NCBI GenBank assembly: GCA_016214955.1 | Contig: JACRMN010000010.1 | Span: 124,001-188,000, forward strand | Direction of reading: 5' to 3' | DNA from: Deltaproteobacteria bacterium | GTDB lineage: Bacteria; Myxococcota; Myxococcia; Myxococcales; Anaeromyxobacteraceae | DNA: 64,000 bases | In this document: in pieces, positions 46,001-54,899 of the stretch | Layout: every line of letters starts with the position of its first letter | Numbering within the stretch: position 1 is the stretch's first letter | The notes under the pieces: generated by a model | What the model saw: only the letters and a program-made list of their open reading frames with translations | The model's database searches: none | Told to the model about the DNA's origin: nothing | Position numbers and translations under genes: made by a program

Positions 46001-48937
46001 CCCTTCTTCGGCGCCTTCGGGCGGCCCGACTGGCTGGGCGCCCGCGTCACCCTGCAGCGCTGGTTCTTCGACCCGGTGGTGAACGTGGACGGCGTCGATC
46101 GCGGCCTGGGCATCATCTTCACCCACGACCACTACGGCCCCTCCACGCACCAGCAGATCGGTCTCTACTCCACGGTGCTGGTGGAGCCGGCCGGCTCGCG
46201 CTGGGTCCACAACGAGACCGGCCAGGCGCTCCACACCCGCGCCGACGGCGGCCCCACCAGCTGGCAGGCGGCCATCCTCACCGGCCAGACCCCGGGCTAC
46301 ACCTACCAGTACTCGGGCGCCGACATCGACGGCGACGGCCTCAACGACAGCTACCGCGAGTTCTACTTCGAGTACTCCGACTTCCAGAGCGCCTACCTGC
46401 CGGGCGTCTACGTCGGCGCCAACCAGGACGGCACCACCGGCGAGGCCGCCGGCAAGGCGCCGGGCGCCCCGGGCGGCTCGACGCCGATCGGCCCCAACAC
46501 CTTCCGCGCCGCCATCAAGCCCTCCACCGAGATCGCGGTGGGCGCTGCCGAGATGTTCCCGCTGCTCACCCGCTCCTCGCCGGTCTGCCTGGGCGGCGTG
46601 CCGCGCCCCTGCCCCGAGGCCATCTCCCTCGACGACCCGGGCACCTGGGTGGTGAACTACCGGAACGAGCCGCTGGGCCTGCGCGTCTACGACCCCAACA
46701 AGCTCGGCCCGGATGGCAAGCGCGGCATGCAGTCCGACGGCTTGGCGGGCGACCTGGCCTACGCGCTCGACAGCCGCACCGACCGCCGGTTCGAGGCCAC
46801 CGCCACCTTCGGCCCCATCAACCGGCAGAACGGGCGGCGGCAGGTGCTGAACGCCCAGCCGCGGGCCGGCGACACCATCGTCGCCGCCCAGCTGCCCGCC
46901 GGCGTCACCGTGGAGCCCACCCGCTTCCCGCCGCCCATCAACGCCGGCGGCGTCAACCCCGGCGACCCCTTCACGCCCATGGTCCGCGGCTACTTCGGCG
47001 ACCGCATGCGCATCAAGGTCCAGGCCGGCGGCGACGAGGAGACCCACAACGTCGTCATCCACGGGCTGAAGTGGCTCCAGTCCGGCTCCGGGTTCGGCTA
47101 CTCGCCCAACTCCGGCTGGCGCAACGCCCAGCAGGCCGGCATCTCCGAGCAGTTCACCTTCGCCGCCCCCATCACGCCGCTGCTCCGCAACGGCGGTTTG
47201 GCCGACTACGCCTACACCATGTCCAACGACCAGGACGGCTGGTGGTACGGCGTCTGGGGCCTGCTCCGCACCTACCGCGACGCCCGCGCCGACCTCTTCC
47301 GGCTGCCCAACACCACCACCCTGACGGTGGCCAACCGGACCGACTTCCGCTTCGGCGTCTGCCCCCAGACCGCCCCGGTCCGCACCTACGACGTCAGCGC
47401 GGTGCTGGCCAACAGCGTCATGCCCAACAACATCGACGGTCTGGGGACCCGGGCCACCATCCCGGTGGCGGCCACCTCGCGCATCGCCCAGATGCAGGTG
47501 GGCGCCGCGCTCAACGCCAGCGGCGGGACGCTGGTCTACAACCCGCGCCAGACGCAGGTGAGCTTCCCGGTGGCGGCCGAGCCCGGCCTGCCGCCTCCGC
47601 CTGCCCAGGCGCCGCAGTTCGGCCCGCTCCACGACCCGACAGCCATGATGTACGTCCGCACCGCCGACCTCGACGCCGCCGGCAAGCTGCTGCCCGGCGC
47701 CCCCGTCGAGCCACTGGTGCTCCGCGCCCGGGCCGGCGAGTGCCTCCGCATCACCCTGCGCAACAGGCTGCCCGCCCTGGCCCCCGACCTGGCCGGCTAC
47801 CGGCAGGTCGCCCACGTGGTCCCGCGCGACGTCAACGACCCGCAGGGTGTGACCCAGTTCGAGTACAACCTCATGCGCCCCTCGAGCTTCGTCGGCCTGC
47901 ACCCGCAGCTCCTGAACTTCGACATCGAGAACGGCGGCGTGGCCGTGGGCAGCAACCCCCCGGGCAACGCACTGACCTCGCCGAATCTCACCACGGTGGT
48001 CACCTGGTACGCCGGCGACGTCAGCCTGGTCCCGACGGCCACTCCCGGCACCTTCCTGGCGCAGGGCACTCCGGTGGAGTTCGGCGCCGTGGGCCTGAGC
48101 CCGGCCGACATGCTGAAGCAGGCCACCAAGGGGCTCTACGGCTCGCTCATCGTCGAGCCCGCCGGCGCCCTCTGGGAGGAGACCGACGTGGCCATCGACA
48201 GGCAGAACAACCTGGGCGGCCTCCGCGCCAGCCGGGCCTCGGTCACCGTCAACGGCTCGGTCCGCAGCCTCTCCAACATGTGGCACAAGGGGCTCAGCCT
48301 GCTCTACCGCAGCGGCGCCCCCGTCGGCAGCGTCATGGGCGAGGGCCCGGTGGCCGAGGACACCTACGAGGGCGGCAGCTACAGCGTGAACTACGGCGCC
48401 GAGCCGCTCTGGTTCCGCTTCGGCGTGGCTCCGGAGACGCCGCTCACCGGACCGGGCAGCCTCGCCAAGATCCCCAACGCCCACGAGGCCTACTCCAACG
48501 TCCTCACCGGCGGCCTGGACCCGGTCACCCCGGTCTTCACCGCCCTGCGCGGAACGCCGGTGAAGATGCACCTCACCCAGCCGGCCTCCAACGGACGCGG
48601 CTCGGTCTTCACGCTTGCCGGCCACTCCTGGCAGCGGGCGCCCTACGTCTGCCCCGGCTCCTCGAAGGACGGGCTGCCAGGCCGCTGCCAGCCCTCGGGC
48701 TTCTACCCGTCGATGACCGGCGCCGGCGGAGCGTACGAGGTCGGCTCGCGGGCCCTGGGCGACAACCTGCAGTCCCAGGTCCTGTCGGCCCAGGAGTCGG
48801 TCCTGCCGGGCGCCCACTTCGACTTCGTGCTCCCGAGCGCGGGCGGAGCCAACGCCATCCCGGGCGACTACCTGTTCCACGACCGGGCGGCCACGGGAAA
48901 CCTGCAGGGCCTGTGGGGCATCCTCCGCGTCGAGTAA
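43043..48937 (+). CDS. Giant exported multicopper oxidase-like protein (MofA/OmpB type)
   Basis: 1964 residues with a signal peptide ending AQA (about residue 29). Copper motifs: HHIFHLHNHQW (475-485) and AIYHCHLYPHFAMGMW, where Cys531, His536 and Met541 would form a type 1 site and the His pairs a trinuclear site. Further candidate motifs: YHHTNLVPTKFQ, GQHIHLPKWD, FTHDHYGPSTHQQIGLYSTV, ETHNVVIHGLKW and, near the C-terminus, FTLAGHSWQ and GDYLFHDRAATGNLQGLWGI. Very long multicopper proteins of this kind include Leptothrix MofA, Pseudomonas MnxG (manganese oxidation) and Geobacter OmpB (reduction of insoluble metal oxides). A role in extracellular metal redox is inference. Start chosen for signal peptide and GGAGG upstream. 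A terminator follows, so it can be made independently of the downstream operon. Confidence 0.82.
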   Translation: MTRYLAGAHAAFTAVLCAAFSAIPSTAQAAVSCVRTVTADVVALDQPLMWNRLGAQNINGAVFALRSDVRNRDSGLLLGQGGAPIPGRVAIRADKRPRPLVLRVAAGDCLQVTFQNLLTPAAANPFNPLLTVEGQTFAVPLIDDQVADRYASFTVYGMQPLNSIADTASYVGVNINSVAAPGETRTYTWYAEKEGTHLVNSHGATFGGQAGAGNSSSGLFGQVNVEPPGARVYRSDVTEEEFRLATRFTDPASGLPVIDYEARYPNVEPWITEGRAGLPVLNLIDPATNRTIHTEINAIVAGPNPDGTFPASTYPLESVGKRNPTVPNRLEPFREFASVFHDEVATSQAFPAFYNHPVLRHTLKGVGDNFMINYGSGGIGSEIISNRLGVGPMHDCLDCSYEEFFLTSYAVGDPALLVDVPANTGLEACAPGGAGCAAVGPKATRALFPGDPSNVHHSYTGDFTKFRNVHTGKEHHIFHLHNHQWLFNASDDNGNYLDAQAIGPGSGYTYEINFGGSGNRNKSAGDAIYHCHLYPHFAMGMWYLWRNHDVLETGTRLAVTPVDAGGNPGYHTTPFALQDGTPAAGARALPDGEIEVGVPISALVPLPGKPLPPLPGRVEVVPKVATDLAGVQRVVGSLARVVDRNVNPGFPFWVASIEDVVGQRPTTPPLDMWAGAGGWDGGLPRHALQGVADGGTTHINNVSPHSFDKVMAQAKPVFFPEEGTDVEKTAMAFHARKYHPSIQYDMAGNVTSLDGTEAQGGFRTNGNGLPVTAASNDLRAGGPFSVPCIDDNGSLLRSGVVGSFFSGETLAGSPKSVSGSSPYNIDRPRIYKGANFQYDAVLNKAGYHYPQQRIVGLWEDVMPTILKQRPGEPLVMRNNTFDCTLYHHTNLVPTKFQLDDFEVETPTDIIGQHIHLPKWDLTTTDGAANGWNYEDGTLAAQAVQERIHAINAWNGAAAQAAAALPGAGIAPVATLDGQTSLTAKPHPFFGAFGRPDWLGARVTLQRWFFDPVVNVDGVDRGLGIIFTHDHYGPSTHQQIGLYSTVLVEPAGSRWVHNETGQALHTRADGGPTSWQAAILTGQTPGYTYQYSGADIDGDGLNDSYREFYFEYSDFQSAYLPGVYVGANQDGTTGEAAGKAPGAPGGSTPIGPNTFRAAIKPSTEIAVGAAEMFPLLTRSSPVCLGGVPRPCPEAISLDDPGTWVVNYRNEPLGLRVYDPNKLGPDGKRGMQSDGLAGDLAYALDSRTDRRFEATATFGPINRQNGRRQVLNAQPRAGDTIVAAQLPAGVTVEPTRFPPPINAGGVNPGDPFTPMVRGYFGDRMRIKVQAGGDEETHNVVIHGLKWLQSGSGFGYSPNSGWRNAQQAGISEQFTFAAPITPLLRNGGLADYAYTMSNDQDGWWYGVWGLLRTYRDARADLFRLPNTTTLTVANRTDFRFGVCPQTAPVRTYDVSAVLANSVMPNNIDGLGTRATIPVAATSRIAQMQVGAALNASGGTLVYNPRQTQVSFPVAAEPGLPPPPAQAPQFGPLHDPTAMMYVRTADLDAAGKLLPGAPVEPLVLRARAGECLRITLRNRLPALAPDLAGYRQVAHVVPRDVNDPQGVTQFEYNLMRPSSFVGLHPQLLNFDIENGGVAVGSNPPGNALTSPNLTTVVTWYAGDVSLVPTATPGTFLAQGTPVEFGAVGLSPADMLKQATKGLYGSLIVEPAGALWEETDVAIDRQNNLGGLRASRASVTVNGSVRSLSNMWHKGLSLLYRSGAPVGSVMGEGPVAEDTYEGGSYSVNYGAEPLWFRFGVAPETPLTGPGSLAKIPNAHEAYSNVLTGGLDPVTPVFTALRGTPVKMHLTQPASNGRGSVFTLAGHSWQRAPYVCPGSSKDGLPGRCQPSGFYPSMTGAGGAYEVGSRALGDNLQSQVLSAQESVLPGAHFDFVLPSAGGANAIPGDYLFHDRAATGNLQGLWGILRVE

Positions 48938-48955
48938 GCGCGGGTTGACGAGTGA

Positions 48956-48991
48956 CGACAGGCGTGCCCTGCGGGGCACGCCTGTCGCTTT
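48956..48991 (+). terminator. Strong terminator after the multicopper gene
   Basis: Perfect 14-bp stem CGACAGGCGTGCCC/GGGCACGCCTGTCG with a 4-base loop, followed by CTTT. It lies 19 bases after the stop codon and would separate the multicopper transcript from the downstream operon, or lower its readthrough. Confidence 0.85.
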
Positions 48992-49066
48992 CCGGCGAGA
49001 GCCCCCGGGGATCGTGGGGCTGCGGTGGCCGGCTGGGCTCCCTTAGATTGACGGTCACCAACGGTT

Positions 49067-49076
49067 GGAGGAGGGG
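49067..49076 (+). promoter_or_regulatory. Ribosome site setting a TTG start
   Basis: GGAGGAGGGG ends 4 bases before TTG at 49081. It supports the TTG start over the in-frame open region that begins at 48952 and overlaps the terminator. Confidence 0.7.
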
Positions 49077-49080
49077 CACC

Positions 49081-51081
49081 TTGGCGAGCACGAGAACGAT
49101 GGCGGCCGGCATCCTGATGTCGGTCGGCCCGTGGGTCTGGGCCGGGTGCAAGCCCACCCCGCCCCCGGCCCCTCCGCCCTCCGCCGAGACCGCCGCGGAA
49201 CCCTCGCCCGGCGCGCGGAGCGTGACACGCAACGGCGTCACGGTGGACTTCACCCTGGCCCCGTCCGGTGCTCCCGCCGGCGAGTCCCAGGCCCGGCTCC
49301 TCGAGGGGGACTGGGCCGAGGTCCGCTTCCGCATCCGCGACGAGGCCACCGGCCAGCCGGTGCGCGGCCTCAAGCCGGCCGCCTGGATGGACATGGGCGA
49401 GGTCATCGAGGGCAAGGGCGGCGACCGGAAGGACTGCCGGGAGAAGATCGGTCTCTACCTCAAGGGCATCGTCGGCATCCGCCCGCTCATCGACCTCAAC
49501 GCCTACTACCTGCTGGTGATGAACCAGGCGCCCAGCATCTCGGTCATCGACCCGGTGGTGAGCATGACCGGGACCACCAGCCTCTACGCGCAGGTGTTTC
49601 TGAAGCGCCCGGGCGAGGACTGGGTGAAGAGCCGGAACGGCCGCCGCCTCTTCGTCTCCATGCCTCTCGCCGACGAGGTGGCGGTGGTGGACACCGAGAC
49701 CTTCCGGCTGGAGGCCTCGCTGCCGTCCGGCGCCCGGCCCGTCCGCACCGCCGTCCAGCCCGACGGCCGCTACCTGTGGGTGGGCAACGACGCCGCCTCC
49801 GCCGGCGCCAGCGGCGTCACCGTCCTCGACGCCGAGAAGCTCGTCCGGGTGAAGTTCCTGCCCACCGGCCGTGGCCACCACGAGATCGCCTTCAGCGGCG
49901 ACGACCGCTGGGCCTTCGTCACCAACCGCGACGACGGCACCGTCTCGGTGGTGGACGTGCGCAAGCTCCGGAAGGTGAAGGACCTGCGCACCGGACCGCT
50001 GCCCATCTCCGCGGCCCACTCCCCGCTCTCGGGCGCGATCTACGTCGCCGACGGGCGCGAGGGGAGCGTGGCGGTCATCGATCCCGAGCGGCTCGAGGTG
50101 ACGGCGCGGGTGGCGCTCCAGCCCGGGCTCGGGCCGCTGCGCATCTCGCCCGACGGCCGCTGGGCCTTCGTGGTGAACACCGCCGAGAACGCCGTCCACG
50201 TCATCGACACCACCGTTAACCGGGCGCTCCACACCATCCCGGTGCCGGGCAAGCCCTACCAGGTGATCTTCACCCGGGCCTTCGCCTACGTGCGCCTCCT
50301 CGACTCGGAGCGGGTGCAGATGATCAACCTGTCGCTCGTCGGCGAGGGCAAGGCGCCGGGCACCCAGAGCTTCGTCGCCGGCAACGTGGCCCCGCGCCAG
50401 GCCGGCACGCTGGCCATCGCCGACTCCATCGCGCCGGCCAACCTGGAGGCCGCGGTCTTCGTCACCAACCCGGGCGACAGCTTCACCTACTACTACATGG
50501 AGGGCATGAACGCCCCCATGGGCAGCTTCTCCGGCTACGGGCAGCGCACCCGCGCCTCGACGGTGGTGGACCGCAGCGTCAAGGAGGTGGAGCCCGGGAC
50601 CTACCTGGCCCGCGTCCGCCTCCCGGCCGCCGGCCGCTACGACGTGGCCCTGCTCCTCGACAGCCCGCGCCTGCTCCACTGCTTCTCCGCCGAGGCCGGC
50701 GAGAACCCCGCCCTGCACGTGGGCGAGCGGCCGCTGCGGGTGGAGTTCCTCGACCCGCCCGCCGAGGCAGCGGCCGGCGGCAAGGTGGCGCTCCGCTTCA
50801 AGCTGGTGGAGGCGCGCACCGGCAAGGTCCAGGCCGGCGTCACCGACGTCGCCGTGCTCTCCTTCCGGGCCCCGGGCTTCGACCGCGAGCAGACCGCCGC
50901 GCGCGAGGAGAGCCCGGGCGTGTACCAGGCCCAGGTCGCCCTCCCCGCCGCCGGCACCTACTACGCCTACGTCGGCGCCCCCTCCCTCGGCCTCCGGCCC
51001 GAGGAGACCCCCTACCGCACCATCCGCGCCACGGCCCCCGCCGCCGGCGGAAAGGACAGCCATGCCGCTCGCGCTCCCTAA
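49081..51081 (+). CDS. YVTN-type beta-propeller lipoprotein
   Basis: 666 residues from TTG 49081, with a lipobox-like SVGPWVWAGC. After a Pro-rich linker comes a small domain (about 50-190), then a seven-bladed YVTN-like propeller (about 190-430): RRLFVSMPLADEVAVVDTET, YLWVGND, WAFVTNRDDGTVSVVDVRKL, IYVADGREGSVAVIDPERL and WAFVVNTAENAVHVIDTTVN. The C-terminal third has two Ig/FixH-like beta domains. Cytochrome d1-like propellers without heme are common next to copper redox proteins. First gene of the SCO/cytochrome operon; it overlaps the next gene by 20 bases. Possibly a docking or scaffold protein. Confidence 0.83.
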   Translation: MASTRTMAAGILMSVGPWVWAGCKPTPPPAPPPSAETAAEPSPGARSVTRNGVTVDFTLAPSGAPAGESQARLLEGDWAEVRFRIRDEATGQPVRGLKPAAWMDMGEVIEGKGGDRKDCREKIGLYLKGIVGIRPLIDLNAYYLLVMNQAPSISVIDPVVSMTGTTSLYAQVFLKRPGEDWVKSRNGRRLFVSMPLADEVAVVDTETFRLEASLPSGARPVRTAVQPDGRYLWVGNDAASAGASGVTVLDAEKLVRVKFLPTGRGHHEIAFSGDDRWAFVTNRDDGTVSVVDVRKLRKVKDLRTGPLPISAAHSPLSGAIYVADGREGSVAVIDPERLEVTARVALQPGLGPLRISPDGRWAFVVNTAENAVHVIDTTVNRALHTIPVPGKPYQVIFTRAFAYVRLLDSERVQMINLSLVGEGKAPGTQSFVAGNVAPRQAGTLAIADSIAPANLEAAVFVTNPGDSFTYYYMEGMNAPMGSFSGYGQRTRASTVVDRSVKEVEPGTYLARVRLPAAGRYDVALLLDSPRLLHCFSAEAGENPALHVGERPLRVEFLDPPAEAAAGGKVALRFKLVEARTGKVQAGVTDVAVLSFRAPGFDREQTAAREESPGVYQAQVALPAAGTYYAYVGAPSLGLRPEETPYRTIRATAPAAGGKDSHAARAP

Positions 51082-51733
51082 TCCCCGCCTCGCCGCCGCG
51101 CTCCTCGCCCTGCTCGCCGCCCCGCCGGGCCTAGCCGGGGAGGCGGCCGGCAAGGAGGGCTGCGCCCACTGCGACGCCGAGAAGGCCCGGGCGGCGGAGC
51201 GGCGCCCCGCCTCGGCGGCCGACGCCTCGGTCACCCTGGTGGACCGCACCCTCCGCGATCAGGACGGCAGGGCGGTGCGCTTCCCGCGAGACGTCATCGG
51301 CAGGGACGTGGTGGTGATGGACTTCGTCTTCACCCACTGCACCACCGTCTGCCCGGTGCTCTCCGCCAAGATGGCCCGCCTGCAGCAGCTCCTCGGCGAC
51401 CGGCTGGGCAAGGGCGTGCGGCTCGCCAGCCTGAGCCTGGACCCGGTGCGCGACACCCCCGAGCGGCTCAAGGCCTGGGGCGCCCGCTTCCGCGCCGGCC
51501 CCCACTGGCAGCTCGTCACCGGCGCCCAGCCGGACCAGGAGGAGGTGCTCCGCGGGCTCGGGGCCTACGTCCCCGACTTCGCCAGCCACTCGCCGCTGCT
51601 GCTGGTCGGCGACGGAGCAACCGGCCGCTGGGTCCGGGTCAACGGCTTCCCCGACCCGCAGAAGGTGGTGGCTCTGGTGGACGAGCTCCGGGCCGGCCGC
51701 CACGCCAGCGCCGCGCGGCCGGAGAGGAACTGA
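51062..51733 (+). CDS. SCO1/SenC-family copper chaperone 1
   Basis: 223 residues, exported. The SCO copper site is complete: Cys93 and Cys97 in FTHCTTVCPV, and His176 in FASHSPLLLV. SCO proteins insert copper or reduce thiols in cytochrome oxidase CuA and other copper proteins. No cytochrome oxidase genes are nearby, so the multicopper protein is the likely client. Unusual: a second pair of Cys (Cys34, Cys37 in GCAHCDAE) just after the signal peptide. ATG follows GGAAAGGA. Confidence 0.88.
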   Translation: MPLALPNPRLAAALLALLAAPPGLAGEAAGKEGCAHCDAEKARAAERRPASAADASVTLVDRTLRDQDGRAVRFPRDVIGRDVVVMDFVFTHCTTVCPVLSAKMARLQQLLGDRLGKGVRLASLSLDPVRDTPERLKAWGARFRAGPHWQLVTGAQPDQEEVLRGLGAYVPDFASHSPLLLVGDGATGRWVRVNGFPDPQKVVALVDELRAGRHASAARPERN

Positions 51734-51735
51734 CG

Positions 51736-52362
51736 GTGGGCCGCCCCTTCCTGGCGCTCGCCGCGCTCCTGCTCTGGGCACCCGCCGCTCAGGCGGCGCC
51801 CCGGGCCGCCCGCCCCCTCACCGAGGCCGAGTCGGAGGCCAAGGCCCGCAAGTACTTCACCGACACCGTGCTCCTCACCCAGCAGGGCAAGAAGGTCCGC
51901 TTCTACAGCGACGTGCTCAAGGACCGCGTGGTGGTGGTGAGCTTCATGTTCTCGCAGTGCACCGACGCCTGCCCGCTCCTCACCCAGAAGCTCCGCCGGG
52001 TGAAGGACGGCCTGGGCGACCTCTTCGGCAAGCCGGTGCGCTTCGTCACCATCAGCGTGGACCCGGTCAACGACACGCCCGAGGCCTGGCGCAAGTACGC
52101 GGAGCGCAACCAGGCCGTCCACCCCGAGTGGCTCTTCCTCACCGGCAAGAAGGCGCAGGTGGAGGCGGTGATCCGCAAGCTGGGCGAGCTCGGCCCCTCG
52201 GTGGAGGCCCACTCCACCACCTTCCTGGCCGGCAACACCATGACCCGCCACTGGACCAAGATCCGCCCGGACGCGCCCGCCGAGGCGGTGGTGGAGCACG
52301 TGCGCCGGCTCGCCGGCGAGGGGCTGGGCGGCGCGCCGGCCGAGGCGCGCGCCAACCGGTAG
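51736..52362 (+). CDS. SCO1/SenC-family copper chaperone 2
   Basis: 208 residues with a signal peptide ([14 protein letters not shown]). Cys75 and Cys79 in [11 protein letters not shown] and His159 in [11 protein letters not shown] complete the copper site. It differs clearly from the first SCO protein, so this is not a recent duplication. It may handle a different copper centre or act as the thiol reductant for its partner. GTG start 2 bases after the preceding stop, with GGAGAGGA before it. Confidence 0.87.
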   Translation: MGRPFLALAALLLWAPAAQAAPRAARPLTEAESEAKARKYFTDTVLLTQQGKKVRFYSDVLKDRVVVVSFMFSQCTDACPLLTQKLRRVKDGLGDLFGKPVRFVTISVDPVNDTPEAWRKYAERNQAVHPEWLFLTGKKAQVEAVIRKLGELGPSVEAHSTTFLAGNTMTRHWTKIRPDAPAEAVVEHVRRLAGEGLGGAPAEARANR

Positions 52363-52364
52363 CC

Positions 52365-53912
52365 ATGCGCCGCGCCCTGGCCCTGGCCCTGCTCCCACTG
52401 GCCGCGGCCGCGGCCGACGGACCCCTCCTCTCCCCCCAGGAGGAGGCCGGCCGGCTCATCTACACCCAGGGGCGCAGCCCCTCGGGCGCCGAGCTCCGCG
52501 GGCTGGTGGGCCAGGAGGGCACCGCCGTGCCGGCCGAGGCAGTGACCTGCGCCGGCTGCCACGGCGACGACGGCCTGGGGCGGCCCGAGGGAGCCGTCGA
52601 GCCCTCGGTCATCACCTGGTCGAAGCTCACCACGCCCTACGGCGTCACCCACGGCGCCGGCCGCAGCCACCCTCCGTACGACGAGAAGGCGGTGGCGCGG
52701 GCCATCACCGCCGGCGTCGACCCGGCCGGCAACACCCTCGACTGGACCATGCCGCGCTACTCGATGCCGGCCGAGGACGTGCGCGCCCTGGTGGCCTACC
52801 TCAAGCGGCTCGAGACCCGCTCCGATCCCGGCATCACGCAGGCCTCCGTCCGCCTGGGTACGGTGCTCCCCGACCGCGGCCGCCTGGCGCCCACCGGGCT
52901 GGCGCTGCGGGCCGTGCTCGAGGGCTTCCTCGCCGACGTGAACGGCGAGGGGGGTATCAACGGGCGCCGGCTGCTGCTGGAGGTGGCCGGTTACGACAGC
53001 GACGCCGGCGACGGGCTGGCCGAGGCGCGCCGGCTGGTGGAGGGCGGCCGGGTGACGGCGCTGCTCTCGCCCTACGCGCCCGGCGCCGAGCGCGCGCTCC
53101 GGGAGCTGGCCGAGGCGGCCCGCATCCCGGTGGTCGGCCCCTTCACGCCGCTCACCCCGCCTCGCCCCGGCACCCACGTCTTCTACGTGGTGGCCGGGAT
53201 CGGGGAGCAGGCCCGCGCCCTGGCCGAGCACCTGGCGCGCGCTCCTGGCGGTGGCCGCGTCGCCCTGCTCCACGCCCGCGAGGAGCCGCTCGAGGAGGCC
53301 GCCCGCGCCGCCCGCGCCCAGCTCGCGGCGCGCGGGGGCGGCGAGCCGCTGGTGCGGAGCTTCCCGGGCGGCAGGCTGGAGCCGGCCCTGGCCCGGCGGC
53401 TGGCGGCCAGCGGGGTGAAGCGGCTGCTCTTCCTCGGCGGCGACGCCGACCTCTCCACCCTGCTCCGCGCCTGCGCCGGCGCCGGCTTCGCGCCCCAGGT
53501 CCTGGTTCCGGGCGTGCTGGTCTCCGGCGCCATCGCCGGCGCGCCGCCCGACTTCAGGGGCGGGCTGCTGGTCGCCTACCCCACCGGGCCGGCCGACGAG
53601 CGGCCCGCGGCGGCCACCCGCTTCGCCCGAATGCAGGGCCCGTCGCGCGCCGAGCCGCGGCTCCGGGGGGCGCAGGTCTCTGCCTACGCCTCGGCAGCGG
53701 CGCTGGCCGAGGCCCTGCGCCGGACGGGCCGCAACCTGAGCCGCGAGCGGCTGCTGAAGAGCCTGGAGGGGCTGGTCGAGTACGACACCGGGCTCGCCCC
53801 CCGCCTCACCTTCGGGCCGGGCCGGCGGGTGGGCGTGCAGGGCGCCCACCTGGTGGCCGTGGATCCCCGGGCGCGCACCCTCTCACCCGTCGGCTTCCAG
53901 CGAGCCGACTGA
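52365..53912 (+). CDS. Cytochrome c fused to a periplasmic ligand-binding domain
   Basis: 515 residues, signal peptide first. Residues about 25-150 are a monoheme class I cytochrome c: CAGCH at 62-66, axial Met likely 129 or 134 in MPRYSM. Residues about 160-510 are a type I periplasmic binding protein (LIVBP/Peripla_BP_6): [33 protein letters not shown] and [19 protein letters not shown]. No ABC permease is adjacent. The binding domain may position the heme near a partner or sense a ligand. Leptothrix mofC is, as I recall, also heme-binding. Its TGA overlaps the next ATG by one base. Confidence 0.85.
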   Translation: MRRALALALLPLAAAAADGPLLSPQEEAGRLIYTQGRSPSGAELRGLVGQEGTAVPAEAVTCAGCHGDDGLGRPEGAVEPSVITWSKLTTPYGVTHGAGRSHPPYDEKAVARAITAGVDPAGNTLDWTMPRYSMPAEDVRALVAYLKRLETRSDPGITQASVRLGTVLPDRGRLAPTGLALRAVLEGFLADVNGEGGINGRRLLLEVAGYDSDAGDGLAEARRLVEGGRVTALLSPYAPGAERALRELAEAARIPVVGPFTPLTPPRPGTHVFYVVAGIGEQARALAEHLARAPGGGRVALLHAREEPLEEAARAARAQLAARGGGEPLVRSFPGGRLEPALARRLAASGVKRLLFLGGDADLSTLLRACAGAGFAPQVLVPGVLVSGAIAGAPPDFRGGLLVAYPTGPADERPAAATRFARMQGPSRAEPRLRGAQVSAYASAAALAEALRRTGRNLSRERLLKSLEGLVEYDTGLAPRLTFGPGRRVGVQGAHLVAVDPRARTLSPVGFQRAD

Positions 53913-54883
53913 TGCGCGCGCGCCGCCTCGCCCCCGCCCTGCTGCTCCTCGGCCTGCTGGCGCCGCCGGCCCGGGCCCAGATCCCGGGGCTGGCCGCCCG
54001 GGTGAACGGACGGCCCATCACCAACGAGCGGCTGGAGCGCTTCTTCGAGGAGTACGCCACGGAGAAGGGGCGCAGCCCGGCCGCCATCTGGCAGCCGGGC
54101 CCCTTCAAGAAGGCGAAGCGGGAGGCGCTCGATCAGCTCGTCGAGCAGGAGGTGCTGTACCAGGAGGCCGAGCGCCGGAGGCTCACCGCCACACCCGCCG
54201 AGGCCGAGCAGGCGGTGGCCGTCCTCCGGGCGAGGTTCAAGAAGCCCGACGCCTTCGCCCGACGCCTGGAGCGGAGCGGCTTCGACCAGGCCGGCTACCA
54301 GGAGTACGTCCGGCGACAGCTCTCGATCCGCAAGCTCCTCGAGCAGGAGACCGCGGCTGCGCGCCTCTCGGTGGACGACGACGAGGTGCGAGCCTTCTAC
54401 GCCGCGCGCCCCGACCTCTTCACGGAGCCGGAGCGGATCCAGGTGCGCCACGTGCTCCTGGCCGCGCCCGCAGGCGCGTCCGAGGTCGAGCGCAAGAAGG
54501 CCCGCCGGGCCGCCGAGAAGGTCCGCACCGCCGCCCGCCGGCCGGGCGCGGACTTCGCCGCCCTGGCCCGCGCCCACTCGCAGGACCCGAGCGCCGCCGC
54601 GGGGGGCGACCTGGGCTTCATCGCGCGCGGACAGATGGTGGCGCCGTTCGAGGCCGCCGCCTTCGCGCTCCGGCCCGGGGAGATCTCCCCGGTGGTGGAG
54701 ACCGTCTTCGGCTTCCACGTTATCCAGGGCGGGGAGCGCCGCCCCGGCGGCCAGGTGCCCGAGGAGCGGGCCCGTGAGCCCATCCGGCAGCGGCTGCTGG
54801 GCGAGAAGATCGAGCGCCACCGCCAGGACCGCATCGCCGCCCTTCGCGGCGCGGCGCGGATCGAGATCCTGGTCCCCCTCTAG
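53912..54883 (+). CDS. PpiC/SurA-type peptidyl-prolyl isomerase
   Basis: 323 residues, exported ([16 protein letters not shown]). N-terminal SurA-like helical part ([18 protein letters not shown]), then a parvulin domain (about 170-270): [51 protein letters not shown] and [10 protein letters not shown]. It helps fold exported proteins. In this operon the obvious client is the 1964-residue multicopper protein. A prolyl isomerase gene (mofB) also follows mofA in Leptothrix, as I recall. Confidence 0.88.
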   Translation: MRARRLAPALLLLGLLAPPARAQIPGLAARVNGRPITNERLERFFEEYATEKGRSPAAIWQPGPFKKAKREALDQLVEQEVLYQEAERRRLTATPAEAEQAVAVLRARFKKPDAFARRLERSGFDQAGYQEYVRRQLSIRKLLEQETAAARLSVDDDEVRAFYAARPDLFTEPERIQVRHVLLAAPAGASEVERKKARRAAEKVRTAARRPGADFAALARAHSQDPSAAAGGDLGFIARGQMVAPFEAAAFALRPGEISPVVETVFGFHVIQGGERRPGGQVPEERAREPIRQRLLGEKIERHRQDRIAALRGAARIEILVPL

Positions 54884-54899
54884 CCCGCAGCGAGCGTCC

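Noticed and set aside
42815-48979. Very long open frame antisense to the multicopper gene
   Set aside because: It is a byproduct of high GC at third positions; its translation is Val/Gly/His-rich low complexity with no domain, while the plus strand has copper motifs and a signal peptide.
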